Positions 54,819 through 62,880 of a stretch of 64,000 bases of DNA are shown here, piece by piece. The stretch lies in the NCBI RefSeq assembly GCF_032930845.1, contig NZ_CP136758.1:1038501-1102500 (forward strand), read 5' to 3'. Source of the stretch: Parvularcula sp. LCG005. GTDB taxonomy: Bacteria; Pseudomonadota; Alphaproteobacteria; Caulobacterales; Parvularculaceae. The first letter of the stretch is position 1. The number at the start of each line of letters is the position of its first letter. The notes below the pieces were generated by a model. That model saw nothing but the letters and a program-made list of their open reading frames with translations. It did not search any database and was not told where the DNA came from. A program made the translations under genes and the position numbers.

Positions 54819-55559
54819 ATGCAACGGTCCCTGTCCGCCTACATCGTTCTCTTCCTCGTCACATCGATCGTCACCGTCATTGCGCGCATGCCGCTGTCGG
54901 TCGTTCTGTACGTGGCCGGGGCGCCGGTACTGGCCGACAGTGTGTCAGGAACGGTGTGGAATGGCCGGATCGAGAACGGCTATGTGCTCGGCTATCCGCT
55001 CGGCAATGTGGATGTGTCGGGCAAGTTCCTGCCACTGCTCCGCGGGCGTGCCGCCGCTGATGTCGAGGTCGACGGACCGCTCGTGAGTGGCACTGCCGAT
55101 GTCAGTGTCGGACGCAAACGCCTCGTGCTGCATGACACGGCGCTTGATATCAATCTCGCCGGCATTGCGATCATGGATGCCTTTGGCGCCCCGATGAGCG
55201 GGACTGTTCGGGCCAAGACGGACCGTCTTGTCGTGGATACGGGGCAGGGACAATGCCTTGAAGGCACGGTGGATGTCTGGACCAATACGCTGGAACGCAG
55301 TGCGCCGCGCTACGGTGGCCGGGGCTTTCCGATGACCGGTATCGGCCAGTGCGAGGCTGGGGCCTTCGTGCTGCCCCTGGCGGGTGAGGGCATAGACGGC
55401 AAGGCCATGGCGAATGTGCGGTTTGGCAATCGCGACTATCAGACCGAACTGATCGTCGAGCCGCGCCAGCGCAATCTGGGTCAGCTGCTCGTTGGCTTCG
55501 GGTTTCAGCAGCGCGGCAACCAGTACAGCCTGATACAACGTGGTAAGGTGGTCCCATGA
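54819..55559 (+). CDS. gspN: type II secretion protein GspN
   Basis: 246-aa protein with an uncleaved or signal-type N-terminal helix (AYIVLFLVTSIVTVIARMPLSVVLYVAG) and a long beta-rich periplasmic domain that ends with the repeated-strand pattern of GspN (VSGTVWNGRIENGYVLGYPLGNVDVSGKFLPLLRGRAAADVEVDG). GspN occurs in only some T2SS; it completes a 12-gene set here. It abuts gspM directly and overlaps the terminal lipoprotein gene. Confidence 0.88.
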   Translation: MQRSLSAYIVLFLVTSIVTVIARMPLSVVLYVAGAPVLADSVSGTVWNGRIENGYVLGYPLGNVDVSGKFLPLLRGRAAADVEVDGPLVSGTADVSVGRKRLVLHDTALDINLAGIAIMDAFGAPMSGTVRAKTDRLVVDTGQGQCLEGTVDVWTNTLERSAPRYGGRGFPMTGIGQCEAGAFVLPLAGEGIDGKAMANVRFGNRDYQTELIVEPRQRNLGQLLVGFGFQQRGNQYSLIQRGKVVP

Positions 55560-56059
55560 TCCGAACGTTTATCCTTCTGGCCGGATGCGGCGCACTGGCT
55601 GCCTGTGCGAGTTCGACCCCAACATCCGGCTCGTCCCCGGCGGCCAGTGCGGGTGCAGCACAGGTGGCGCGTACTGAAGCGCCAGACCTTGGGGCTTTGC
55701 CCACCTATGGCATTCCTCGCGGCCGATGCGGCATGATCCTCTACACGCTCTCCGGCTCCAAATCGCTGCCCGTCTTTCGGTCGACCGATGAGGGCCGTGG
55801 TCTGGTCGAGATCAACGGCGCCCTGACCGAGCTGTCGCTTGTGGGGCGCGGCGGCGAGACACGGATGGCCGTGCCCAGTTCGCAGTATTTTCGCGGGCAG
55901 CAGGCCGATGGCACAGAAGTGACCGTGGCGGCAGTCACCTCTTGGGGCACCTCTTTTCCCAGCGGCTCCTACGTCGAAGCCGGCACGCTGACGATCACTG
56001 CCGCCGATGGCTGGTCACGCGTGCTGCCGGTCGCTGGCATTGCGGGCTGCAGACCATAG
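55556..56059 (+). CDS. lipoprotein at the end of the T2SS operon
   Basis: 167-aa lipoprotein: signal MIRTFILLAGCGALAAC with lipobox LAAC, a low-complexity Ser/Ala/Gly linker, then a beta-rich domain with two Cys (PRGRCGMILY and AGCRP) that could form a disulfide. ATGA overlap with gspN places it in the T2SS operon. I do not recognise the fold; a pilotin (GspS-like) or other secretin-assembly role is suggested only by position and lipidation, and known pilotins are shorter and helical. Confidence 0.72.
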   Translation: MIRTFILLAGCGALAACASSTPTSGSSPAASAGAAQVARTEAPDLGALPTYGIPRGRCGMILYTLSGSKSLPVFRSTDEGRGLVEINGALTELSLVGRGGETRMAVPSSQYFRGQQADGTEVTVAAVTSWGTSFPSGSYVEAGTLTITAADGWSRVLPVAGIAGCRP

Positions 56060-56129
56060 GGGCCAATGCCTTGCAGGCCGAGCCGATTGGGGCCATTGTC
56101 CCGCGGGCGAGGGCGGTTAGAGAATTGTC

Positions 56130-57155
56130 ATGGTGACCAACCATAATCACGATGCACATGACGGCCATGATCACGGCCCGGGGCATCATCACGACCATTC
56201 CGGTATTTCGGACAACCGACGGCTGTTCATCGCGCTGTTGGTGATCAGCGTCTTTTGCGTGGTGGAAATCATTGGCGGAATCCTGTCGGGATCCCTCGCG
56301 CTGCTGGCCGATGCCGGCCACATGGTCACTGACGCGGCGGCGATCGCCCTGGCCCTGTGGGCGCGCTGGCTGGCGGCCAAACCTTCAAGCGCTGCTTATA
56401 CTTACGGCAAGAAGCGGGCCCAGGTGCTCGCAGCTTTCGTGAACGGGCTGGCGCTGTTCGTCCTGATCGGATTCCTGCTCTACGAGAGTTTTGAGCGTAT
56501 GGCGTCGCCCCATCCGATCGAGGCGAAGACCATGCTGCTCGTCGCGACGCTCGGCCTGTTTGCCAACTTCCTGGCGTTCTATGTCCTGCACCGTGGCGCA
56601 ACCCACGATGTGAACATGCGCGGCGCGCTATTGCACGTCATTGGTGACATGCTCGGCTCGGTGGCGGCGATCATTTCGGCGGGTGTCATTGCTGCCTTCG
56701 GCTGGCTGATCATCGACCCCATCGTGACCATCGCGGTCAGCCTGCTGATCGCACGGTCGGCCTGGTCACTGACCCGGGAAACGGCGCGCATTCTGATGGA
56801 AGGGGCACCGCCCTCCATGGCCCCCGACGCGGTGCGCAGCGCTCTCAAATCCGCCGTGCCTGAAGTCCGTGACATTCACGATCTGCGCATCTGGATGCTG
56901 ACCCCTGATGTGCCGCAGATGACCATGCATGTGCAGGTGGCCCACGCCAGCGAAGCGCCGAAGGTGCTGCGGGATATCAAGGCCGTCCTCAATGAGCGCT
57001 TTGGCATCACCCACTCGACGATACAGGTGGAGCCGGTGCCGACCTCGTCCGAGGAGCGGAAGCTGTCGGCCGATCCGATGCATTGCCCGGACCGTCCGGT
57101 GCATCGTCACGCCGACAATGTAGTCTCCCTGACGCCCGGCCTACATCACGGCTGA
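56130..57155 (+). CDS. CDF-family metal cation exporter
   Basis: Inner-membrane antiporter exporting Zn2+ or related divalent metals, 341 aa. A His-rich cytosolic N-terminus (NHNHDAHDGHDHGPGHHHDH) precedes six transmembrane helices; transport-site ligands are in LADAGHMVTDAAAI (TM2, HxxxD) and HVIGDMLGSVAAI (TM5, HxxxD), the zinc-type CDF pattern. A cytoplasmic ferredoxin-like C-terminal domain follows (VRDIHDLRIWMLTPDVPQMTMHVQV). The last 15 bases overlap the convergent LOG-family gene. No metal-responsive regulator lies next to it. Confidence 0.94.
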   Translation: MVTNHNHDAHDGHDHGPGHHHDHSGISDNRRLFIALLVISVFCVVEIIGGILSGSLALLADAGHMVTDAAAIALALWARWLAAKPSSAAYTYGKKRAQVLAAFVNGLALFVLIGFLLYESFERMASPHPIEAKTMLLVATLGLFANFLAFYVLHRGATHDVNMRGALLHVIGDMLGSVAAIISAGVIAAFGWLIIDPIVTIAVSLLIARSAWSLTRETARILMEGAPPSMAPDAVRSALKSAVPEVRDIHDLRIWMLTPDVPQMTMHVQVAHASEAPKVLRDIKAVLNERFGITHSTIQVEPVPTSSEERKLSADPMHCPDRPVHRHADNVVSLTPGLHHG

Positions 57156-57704
57156 GACGATCCGCTCCTTCGCGGCGGGGATGACGTCTTCGGCCCGGTC
57201 AACGACGATAATGTCGTTGCGCAGTTCCGGTGCGGCAAAACCGCTATCAATCACATGCTCGAGAAGCTCGATCAGTGGGGACCAGAACCCCTCCACATTG
57301 AGGACGACCAGCGGCTTGCGGTGCAGGTCGAGCCGGGCCCAGGACAACAACTCGATAATCTCTTCGAGCGTGCCGATGCCGCCGGGCAGCGTGCAGATCG
57401 CGTCGCTTTCCTCAAACATCATCATTTTGCGCTCGTGCATCGTCTTCACGATCGTGTGATCGACCCCTTCGAGCACGCCTTCCAGTTCCACCAGAAAGTC
57501 GGGAATGATCCCGAACACGTCGCCCTGGCGGTCCCGGACGGCAGATGCGACGGTGCCCATCAGGCCCATTTTTCCCCCGCCATACACGAGACGCCAGTCT
57601 TCATCGGCAATGGACGCGCCCAGTTTCGTTGCTGTTTCGGCGAAAATAGGGGCGTTGCCGGGACGGGACCCGCAATACACGCAGAGGGATTTCTTTTTCA
57701 TCAT
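57141..57704 (-). CDS. LOG family protein (TIGR00730 type)
   Basis: 187-aa Rossmann-like protein of the Lonely Guy family, nucleoside-5'-monophosphate phosphoribohydrolases that can release cytokinin-like bases. Signature stretches: VYCGSRPGNAPIFAE near the start, the loop GGGKMGLMG, and the catalytic CTLPGGIGTLEEIIELLSW with Gly-rich loop and Glu. About 190 aa is the normal bacterial size. Convergent with and overlapping the CDF gene by 15 bp. A phosphoribohydrolase role in nucleotide salvage is likely; cytokinin production cannot be claimed from sequence. Confidence 0.92.
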   Translation of the reverse strand: MMKKKSLCVYCGSRPGNAPIFAETATKLGASIADEDWRLVYGGGKMGLMGTVASAVRDRQGDVFGIIPDFLVELEGVLEGVDHTIVKTMHERKMMMFEESDAICTLPGGIGTLEEIIELLSWARLDLHRKPLVVLNVEGFWSPLIELLEHVIDSGFAAPELRNDIIVVDRAEDVIPAAKERIVSAVM

Positions 57705-57787
57705 CGCGATTTCTTCTGTTCTTCGTTAGAGTGACAGGACACCGAGGCCAGAGCCGGCCTCTTCGCCGAGACCGGAGAAGAAAAACC

Positions 57788-58765
57788 ATGCGCACCCTGT
57801 TGCTCGTCGTCCTGATTGTTGCCGCGGCGATATTAATTTACCTTTTCACACAGCGGCAGTTCGGCACCGAGGAGGAGGTAAGTCGCCCCGGGGTCGAGGA
57901 CACTACACCAAATCAGGCCGATGGCGATAGTGAAGAACAGGAAGCATTGTCGCTGCCCCGATTCGACATTGTGCGCGTCGACCGGACCGGGTTTGCCGTT
58001 ATTGCCGGGCTGGCGGACGCGGAATCGACGGTCGAGCTGACGGCGAATGGCGAGGTCATCGCGACCGAGACTGCAGGGCCTGATGGATCCTGGGCCATTT
58101 CGACCGATACCCCCTTGCGCGAGGGACCAGTCGAGCTGGGTCTGCGCATGACGACGCCGGACGGCATGACGGTCATCAGCGAGCAGACCGTCATCATCTA
58201 TGTGCCCGAGCGCGAAGGCGATAACCCCGTCATTCTGCGCACGACACCGGGCGGCGCGACCGAAGTCCTGCAGCGCGCCAGCGACCCGGTCGGCGCCTTG
58301 GGCCCGCTCTCCATCCTGTCGATCGACTATGATGATGGGGGCAACGTTATTCTGGCCGGCGTGGCCGAGCCTCGCTCCGTGGTGCAGGTCTTCGCCGACA
58401 AGCAGCCGGTGGGCCAGGTCAGTGCCGATGACGATGGACGATGGGAGCTGTCGGCCACAATTCGCCCGGGCCGCTACACGCTGCAGATCATCCAGCTCGG
58501 GCCCGATGGCGCACCGCGTTACGCGATTGAAGTGCCGTTCGAGCAGGCGTCGCTGGCGGATGTGCAGCTCCGCGATGGCAATGTGATCGTGCAGCCGGGC
58601 AACAATCTCTGGCTCATCGCCCGCACCGTTTACGGCACCGGTTTTCAGTACACGGTGATCTATCAGGAGAATGCGGACCAGATCCGCGATCCGGACTTGA
58701 TCTACCCTGGCCAGGTCTTCCGTCTGCCTGAAGAAGAGGGTGAGGACGCCGGAGATCAGGAGTGA
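57788..58765 (+). CDS. LysM-domain membrane-anchored protein
   Basis: 325-aa protein with one N-terminal transmembrane helix (TLLLVVLIVAAAILIYLFT, residues 3-21), an acidic linker, two Ig-like repeats (FAVIAGLADAESTVELTANGEVIATE and NVILAGVAEPRSVVQVFADKQPVGQV, each followed by a GPDGSW/DDDGRW turn), and a C-terminal LysM module (NVIVQPGNNLWLIARTVYG then IYPGQVFRLP). The LysM domain probably binds peptidoglycan, so the protein may bridge membrane and cell wall. The start at 57788 removes an Arg-rich leader. Its stop overlaps the next gene (GTGA). Confidence 0.88.
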   Translation: MRTLLLVVLIVAAAILIYLFTQRQFGTEEEVSRPGVEDTTPNQADGDSEEQEALSLPRFDIVRVDRTGFAVIAGLADAESTVELTANGEVIATETAGPDGSWAISTDTPLREGPVELGLRMTTPDGMTVISEQTVIIYVPEREGDNPVILRTTPGGATEVLQRASDPVGALGPLSILSIDYDDGGNVILAGVAEPRSVVQVFADKQPVGQVSADDDGRWELSATIRPGRYTLQIIQLGPDGAPRYAIEVPFEQASLADVQLRDGNVIVQPGNNLWLIARTVYGTGFQYTVIYQENADQIRDPDLIYPGQVFRLPEEEGEDAGDQE

Positions 58766-59181
58766 AGCAGCAGGCGTTCGATACCCTCACGGTTGAGACG
58801 CGCGGACCGGGCCTGACCATGATCTCGCGGCAGGCGAGCCGCTTCGTGGATCAGTCGGGCATTGGTCGCGGTCTCTTCACCGCGACGGTGCAGCACACCT
58901 CTGCCTCGCTGACGATCCAGGAAAATGCCGACCCGGATGTACAGACGGATCTGCAGGCGTTCTTTGAACGGATCGTGCCGGAGGGGCCGCATTATATTCA
59001 TGATGCGGAAGGGCCCGATGACATGCCCGCTCACATCAAATCGGCGCTGACCCTGACATCGGTTTCCATCCCTGTGATGGATCATCGCCTGATGCTCGGG
59101 ACGTGGCAGGGACTTTATCTGTTTGAACACCGAACCCATGCTCAGCGGCGGCGAATCGTCTTTCATCTGATCGGGGAATAA
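58762..59181 (+). CDS. YjbQ family protein (UPF0047)
   Basis: 139-aa protein of the YjbQ/UPF0047 family, reported to have weak thiamine-phosphate synthase activity. GTG start at 58762 (GGAG upstream in CAGGAGTG) overlapping the LysM stop. Conserved motifs: GRGLFTATVQHTSASLTIQENADPDVQTDL, then HIKSALTLTSVSIPVMDHRLMLGTWQGLYLFEHRT, with the His and Asp set of the family. The physiological role is not settled. Translational coupling to the LysM gene looks incidental. A bidirectional terminator follows. Confidence 0.92.
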   Translation: MKQQAFDTLTVETRGPGLTMISRQASRFVDQSGIGRGLFTATVQHTSASLTIQENADPDVQTDLQAFFERIVPEGPHYIHDAEGPDDMPAHIKSALTLTSVSIPVMDHRLMLGTWQGLYLFEHRTHAQRRRIVFHLIGE

Positions 59182-59208
59182 AAAAGGCCGCCCTCAAGGC
59201 GGCCTTTT
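59182..59208. terminator. bidirectional terminator (YjbQ gene / transaldolase)
   Basis: 11-bp stem AAAAGGCCGCC (59182-59192) / GGCGGCCTTTT (59198-59208) with CTCAA loop; A- and T-rich on both sides. Genes converge here. Confidence 0.92.
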
Positions 59209-59229
59209 CTTCATCTGTGTTCGAACTGT

Positions 59230-59883
59230 TTACAGGATCGACTGACCCGTCGACGCCCAGTCTTTCTCGAACGCGTCGAGGCCGTTGGCGGTCAGCGGGT
59301 GATAGAGCAGCTTGTTGAAGACGCTTGGCGGGATGGTCGCGACATCGGCACCGACAATCGCACAGTCCTTGACGTGTGCGGCAGAGCGGATCGAGGCGGC
59401 CAGCACTTCGGTCTCATAGCCATGGGCGTCGTAGAGGGCGCGGATTTCGGCGATCAGCTCCATGCCGTCCATGCCCAGGTCATCAAGGCGACCGATGAAG
59501 GGCGAGATGTAAGTCGCACCGGCCTTGGCCGCGAGCCATGCCTGCTGCGCGGTGAAGCACAGGGTGACGTTGGTCTTGATGTTGTCGGCCGTCAGGTCCG
59601 AACAGGTCTTCAGGCCGTCCCAGGTCAGGGGCAGTTTGACGACCACATTCTGGGCGATATCGGCCAGAACGCGGCCCTCTTTCAGCATCGTCTCGTAGTC
59701 GGTCGAGGCGACCTCGGCAGAGACGGGGCCGTCCGTCATCTTGCAGATCTCGGCGATCACTTCTTTGAAGTCGCGGCCCGCTTTGGCAATCAGGCTCGGA
59801 TTGGTCGTACAACCATCGACGAGGCCCGTATCAAAGGCTTTTTTCAGCTCAGCCGTGTCAGCCGTATCAATGAAAATCTTCAT
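59230..59883 (-). CDS. tal: transaldolase (short FSA/TAL type)
   Basis: Pentose-phosphate enzyme moving dihydroxyacetone units via a Lys Schiff base. 217 aa from [18 protein letters not shown], the size of the short transaldolase subfamily that also includes fructose-6-phosphate aldolases. Motifs: [13 protein letters not shown], the catalytic Lys in [45 protein letters not shown], and [12 protein letters not shown]. Start at 59883 with GGAG upstream (GGAGTATTCCC). Together with rpiA (26841) it covers part of the non-oxidative pentose phosphate pathway, but the genes are not linked. Confidence 0.93.
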   Translation of the reverse strand: MKIFIDTADTAELKKAFDTGLVDGCTTNPSLIAKAGRDFKEVIAEICKMTDGPVSAEVASTDYETMLKEGRVLADIAQNVVVKLPLTWDGLKTCSDLTADNIKTNVTLCFTAQQAWLAAKAGATYISPFIGRLDDLGMDGMELIAEIRALYDAHGYETEVLAASIRSAAHVKDCAIVGADVATIPPSVFNKLLYHPLTANGLDAFEKDWASTGQSIL

Positions 59884-59992
59884 GGGAATACTCCTTGGCG
59901 CTTCCTCTGGGGTCTCTAGCGAATTCTTATGATAGCGCAAACATTTCAATTGCGCGACCTGCGGGCAGGGGTGCCCCGAAACCCCTCAAAGG

Positions 59993-60928
59993 TCAATCGC
60001 GCGGCGCGGCGGCGCGCATCAGCCGGTCATTGATGGCCAGCCCCAGCCCGACGGGCGGAATCGGCGCGACGGCGATGGGCGTATCGGCTTCGGCATCTAG
60101 CTGCCGCAGATAGGCAAAGAGATTGGCGGCGGCTTCCCGCAGACTGCCAGCGGGTGAGAGATCGAGCACCGCACCGGGCGTGCCGCCAAAGCCGAGCAGG
60201 CGTTCCGTGCTCTCCACAGATGTCGCGTCGAGGCGCAGCGCGGCGTTCGGCGCGTAATGGCTGACCAGCATGCCGGGCGCCACCACACCGCTGCCCGGCG
60301 TGCCCAGCGGTTGGCGCGTGACGGCCTCGATGTCTTCGGCCGCAATCGCGCCCGGGCGCAAAAGAACCGGTCCTCCATCGCGAAAGCCGATGATCGTGCT
60401 TTCAACGCCCCGCTGGCACGGGCCGCCATCGAGAACGGGCACGGCATCGCCGAACTCCTCGGCCACGTGGGCGGCGAGGGTAGGGCTCAACCGGCCGGAC
60501 CGGTTGGCGCTCGGCGCGACGATCGGACCGCCAAACTGCGTCAGCAAGGCCTTTGCCACGGGATGGTGAGGCACGCGGATCGCGACAGTCTGAAGACCCG
60601 CGGTGACAAGCGAGGCAATCGGCGCATCGTCTTTCAGCGGCACGACAAGTGTGAGGGCGCCAGGCCAGAACCGCCGCGCGAGCGTCGCGGCCAGTGGCGG
60701 CAGATTGGCGATGGTCGACGCGGCCGCCAGATCAGGCACATGGACGATCAGCGGGTTGAACCGCGGGCGTCCCTTGGTCTCGTAGATCGCCGCGACGGCG
60801 TCGCCATTGGCGGCATCACCGGCCAGGCCGTAAACCGTCTCTGTGGGCATGCCCACAAGGCCGCCACCTTTAAGCCTTTCGGCTGCGCGGGCGACGTTTT
60901 GCGACGTATTCGACCAAATTGCTGACAT
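59993..60928 (-). CDS. tsaC: L-threonylcarbamoyladenylate synthase
   Basis: Makes threonylcarbamoyl-AMP from Thr, bicarbonate and ATP, first step of t6A37 tRNA modification. 311 aa: the YrdC/Sua5 catalytic domain (GLVGMPTETVYGLAGDA, YETKGRPRFNPLIVHV, RFWPGALTLVVPL, APSANRSGRLSPT, GVESTIIGFRDG) is followed by a Sua5-type C-terminal domain (GMLVSHYAPNAALRLD, LLGFGGTP). The longer Sua5 form, rather than the short TsaC, fits its length. Divergent from an acyl-CoA dehydrogenase with about 90 bp between. Confidence 0.95.
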   Translation of the reverse strand: MSAIWSNTSQNVARAAERLKGGGLVGMPTETVYGLAGDAANGDAVAAIYETKGRPRFNPLIVHVPDLAAASTIANLPPLAATLARRFWPGALTLVVPLKDDAPIASLVTAGLQTVAIRVPHHPVAKALLTQFGGPIVAPSANRSGRLSPTLAAHVAEEFGDAVPVLDGGPCQRGVESTIIGFRDGGPVLLRPGAIAAEDIEAVTRQPLGTPGSGVVAPGMLVSHYAPNAALRLDATSVESTERLLGFGGTPGAVLDLSPAGSLREAAANLFAYLRQLDAEADTPIAVAPIPPVGLGLAINDRLMRAAAPRD

Positions 60929-61021
60929 TTCGACGCGATAGCCAATCTGCGCGCCGCTATCACTCCATTTTTAAGATGAACCGGCCCATATTGCGGAAAA
61001 AGCGATAATTTGGAGGATTCC

Positions 61022-62815
61022 ATGCCCTATCAGACCCCCGTCCGGGATATGAAGTTCCTGCTCGACCACGCGGCGCGTTTTGACAGCGTCGTTGAAACCG
61101 GTGCGTTCGAAGACCTTTCGGACGATTTCGTCGCCACGATCCTCAGTGAGGCAGGCCGTTTTGCCAATGAGGTCCTGTGGCCGTTGCAGCGTGTGTCCGA
61201 TGAGCAGGGCGCAAAGCTTGTCGACGGACAGGTCATTACCACGCCGGGCTTCAAGGAAGCCTACGCCCAATACGTGGAAAGCGGCTGGAACTCCTTGGCA
61301 TTTCCGGAAGAGTGGGGCGGGCAGGGTTTGCCAAACTCCCTCGCGCTGGCGGTGAATGATGCAATGCAGGCGGCGTGTATCGGCTTTGCCATGGGCACGA
61401 TGCTGACCACCGCCTCGGTCAAGGCACTGCTCACCTTTGGCACCGATGCGCAGAAGAAGCTCTATCTTGAAAAGCTCGTCACGGCGGAATGGTCTGGCAC
61501 CATGAACCTGTCCGAGCCGCAATCGGGCTCGGACCTTGCCACGATCAAGACAAAGGCGACCCCGGTCGGTGATGGCACGTACAGGATCAAGGGTACGAAG
61601 ATCTGGATCTCCTATGGCGATCACGACATGGCCGAGAACATCTGTCACCTCGTCCTTGCCCGGCTGCCTGACGCGCCGGAGGGGACACGCGGCATCTCGA
61701 TGTTCCTTGTACCGAAAGTCCGTGTAAACAGTGATGGCAGCCTTGGCGACGCCAACGACATTACCGTCGTGGGGATCGAGGAAAAGCTGGGCCAGCATGG
61801 CTCTCCAACTTGCGTCCTGTCCTATGGCGACAATGATGATTGCCTCGGCACTCTTGTGGGCAAGGAGAATGAGGGGCTGAAAAACATGTTCGTCATGATG
61901 AACGCCGCTCGCATCGATGTGGGGATGCAGGCCGCCTCTGTCGGCGAAGCCTCGTTCCAGAAGGCACTCGAATATGCCCAGGATCGTAAACAGGGGCGCC
62001 CCTATGGCGTGAAGGAAGGCCCGGCGGTCGATATCTGGCAGCACCCGGACGTTCGTCGAAACCTTTACACCATGAAGGCATTGACCGATGCGTCCCGCGC
62101 CATCTGCTACGCCAATATGGTGGCCTATGATGTGTCCCGCCGTTCCCCTGATGAGGCGACGCGAAAGGCAGCGCGGGAGCGGGAGGAATTGCTGACCCCG
62201 CTGTCCAAGGCGTTCGCCTCCGACCGCGCGCTCGAGACAACGAATATCGGCATTCAGGTCCATGGCGGCATGGGCTTTGTCGAAGAGACCGGCGCGGCGC
62301 AGTTCTATCGCGATGTCCGCGTCTGCGCGATCTATGAGGGGACGAACGGTATCCAGGCCCTCGACCTCGCCGGCCGCAAGCTTGGCATGCAGGACGGCAA
62401 GCTGGCCCATGACTTCCTCGGCGAGGCGAAGGATCTGGCGGGGGAACTGTCGGGCAGCGACAATGAAGACCTGAAGGTCATCGGCCAGCGGCTGACGGCA
62501 GAAATCACGACCCTTCGCGAAACCACCGACTTTATGATCGGCGCCATGCAGGGCGACGCCCAGGACGGCCTTGCCGGGGCAACGCCTTATCTCGACCAGT
62601 TCGGCTATGTAGCGGGCGGCTTCTATCTCGCGCGCTCGGCGCAGGCCGCGGCGTCCATGCTGGGTGCGCCCGATGCCAGCTATTACGCCTCACGCATCGC
62701 TATCGCCCGGTTCTACGCCGACAATCTCCTGCCGCGCGCCTCAGGCCTTGCGGCAGCCGTGATGGCCGGGGGCGGGACCGTGGCCCCTATCGACCCACAG
62801 CTTCTCCTCGCGTAG
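61022..62815 (+). CDS. acyl-CoA dehydrogenase, DmdC-like
   Basis: FAD-dependent acyl-CoA dehydrogenase of 597 aa; the length and C-terminal extension place it with the long DmdC-type enzymes (3-methylmercaptopropionyl-CoA dehydrogenase family), not the 380-aa short form. Start MPYQTPVRDMKFLLDH with GGAGGATTCC upstream. FAD/substrate motifs: SGTMNLSEPQSGSDLA, KIWISYGDHDM, EEKLGQHGSPTC. The catalytic base Glu is in CAIYEGTNGIQALDL near residue 445. The C-terminal helical domain (about 470-597) follows. The substrate could be methylmercaptopropionyl-CoA or a medium- or long-chain acyl-CoA; no dmdA, dmdB or dmdD neighbours are present, so a DMSP role is unproven. Confidence 0.9.
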   Translation: MPYQTPVRDMKFLLDHAARFDSVVETGAFEDLSDDFVATILSEAGRFANEVLWPLQRVSDEQGAKLVDGQVITTPGFKEAYAQYVESGWNSLAFPEEWGGQGLPNSLALAVNDAMQAACIGFAMGTMLTTASVKALLTFGTDAQKKLYLEKLVTAEWSGTMNLSEPQSGSDLATIKTKATPVGDGTYRIKGTKIWISYGDHDMAENICHLVLARLPDAPEGTRGISMFLVPKVRVNSDGSLGDANDITVVGIEEKLGQHGSPTCVLSYGDNDDCLGTLVGKENEGLKNMFVMMNAARIDVGMQAASVGEASFQKALEYAQDRKQGRPYGVKEGPAVDIWQHPDVRRNLYTMKALTDASRAICYANMVAYDVSRRSPDEATRKAAREREELLTPLSKAFASDRALETTNIGIQVHGGMGFVEETGAAQFYRDVRVCAIYEGTNGIQALDLAGRKLGMQDGKLAHDFLGEAKDLAGELSGSDNEDLKVIGQRLTAEITTLRETTDFMIGAMQGDAQDGLAGATPYLDQFGYVAGGFYLARSAQAAASMLGAPDASYYASRIAIARFYADNLLPRASGLAAAVMAGGGTVAPIDPQLLLA

Positions 62816-62880
62816 AGCGCCGTCATCCTGATGGACGGGGACGCAAATTGTTATAGGTCCTCGTCTATCATGGTGGTCTG

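Noticed and set aside
61022-62815. Assigning the acyl-CoA dehydrogenase firmly as DmdC (DMSP demethylation pathway)
   Set aside because: The family resemblance is clear, but no dmdA, dmdB or dmdD lies nearby and related long acyl-CoA dehydrogenases have other substrates.
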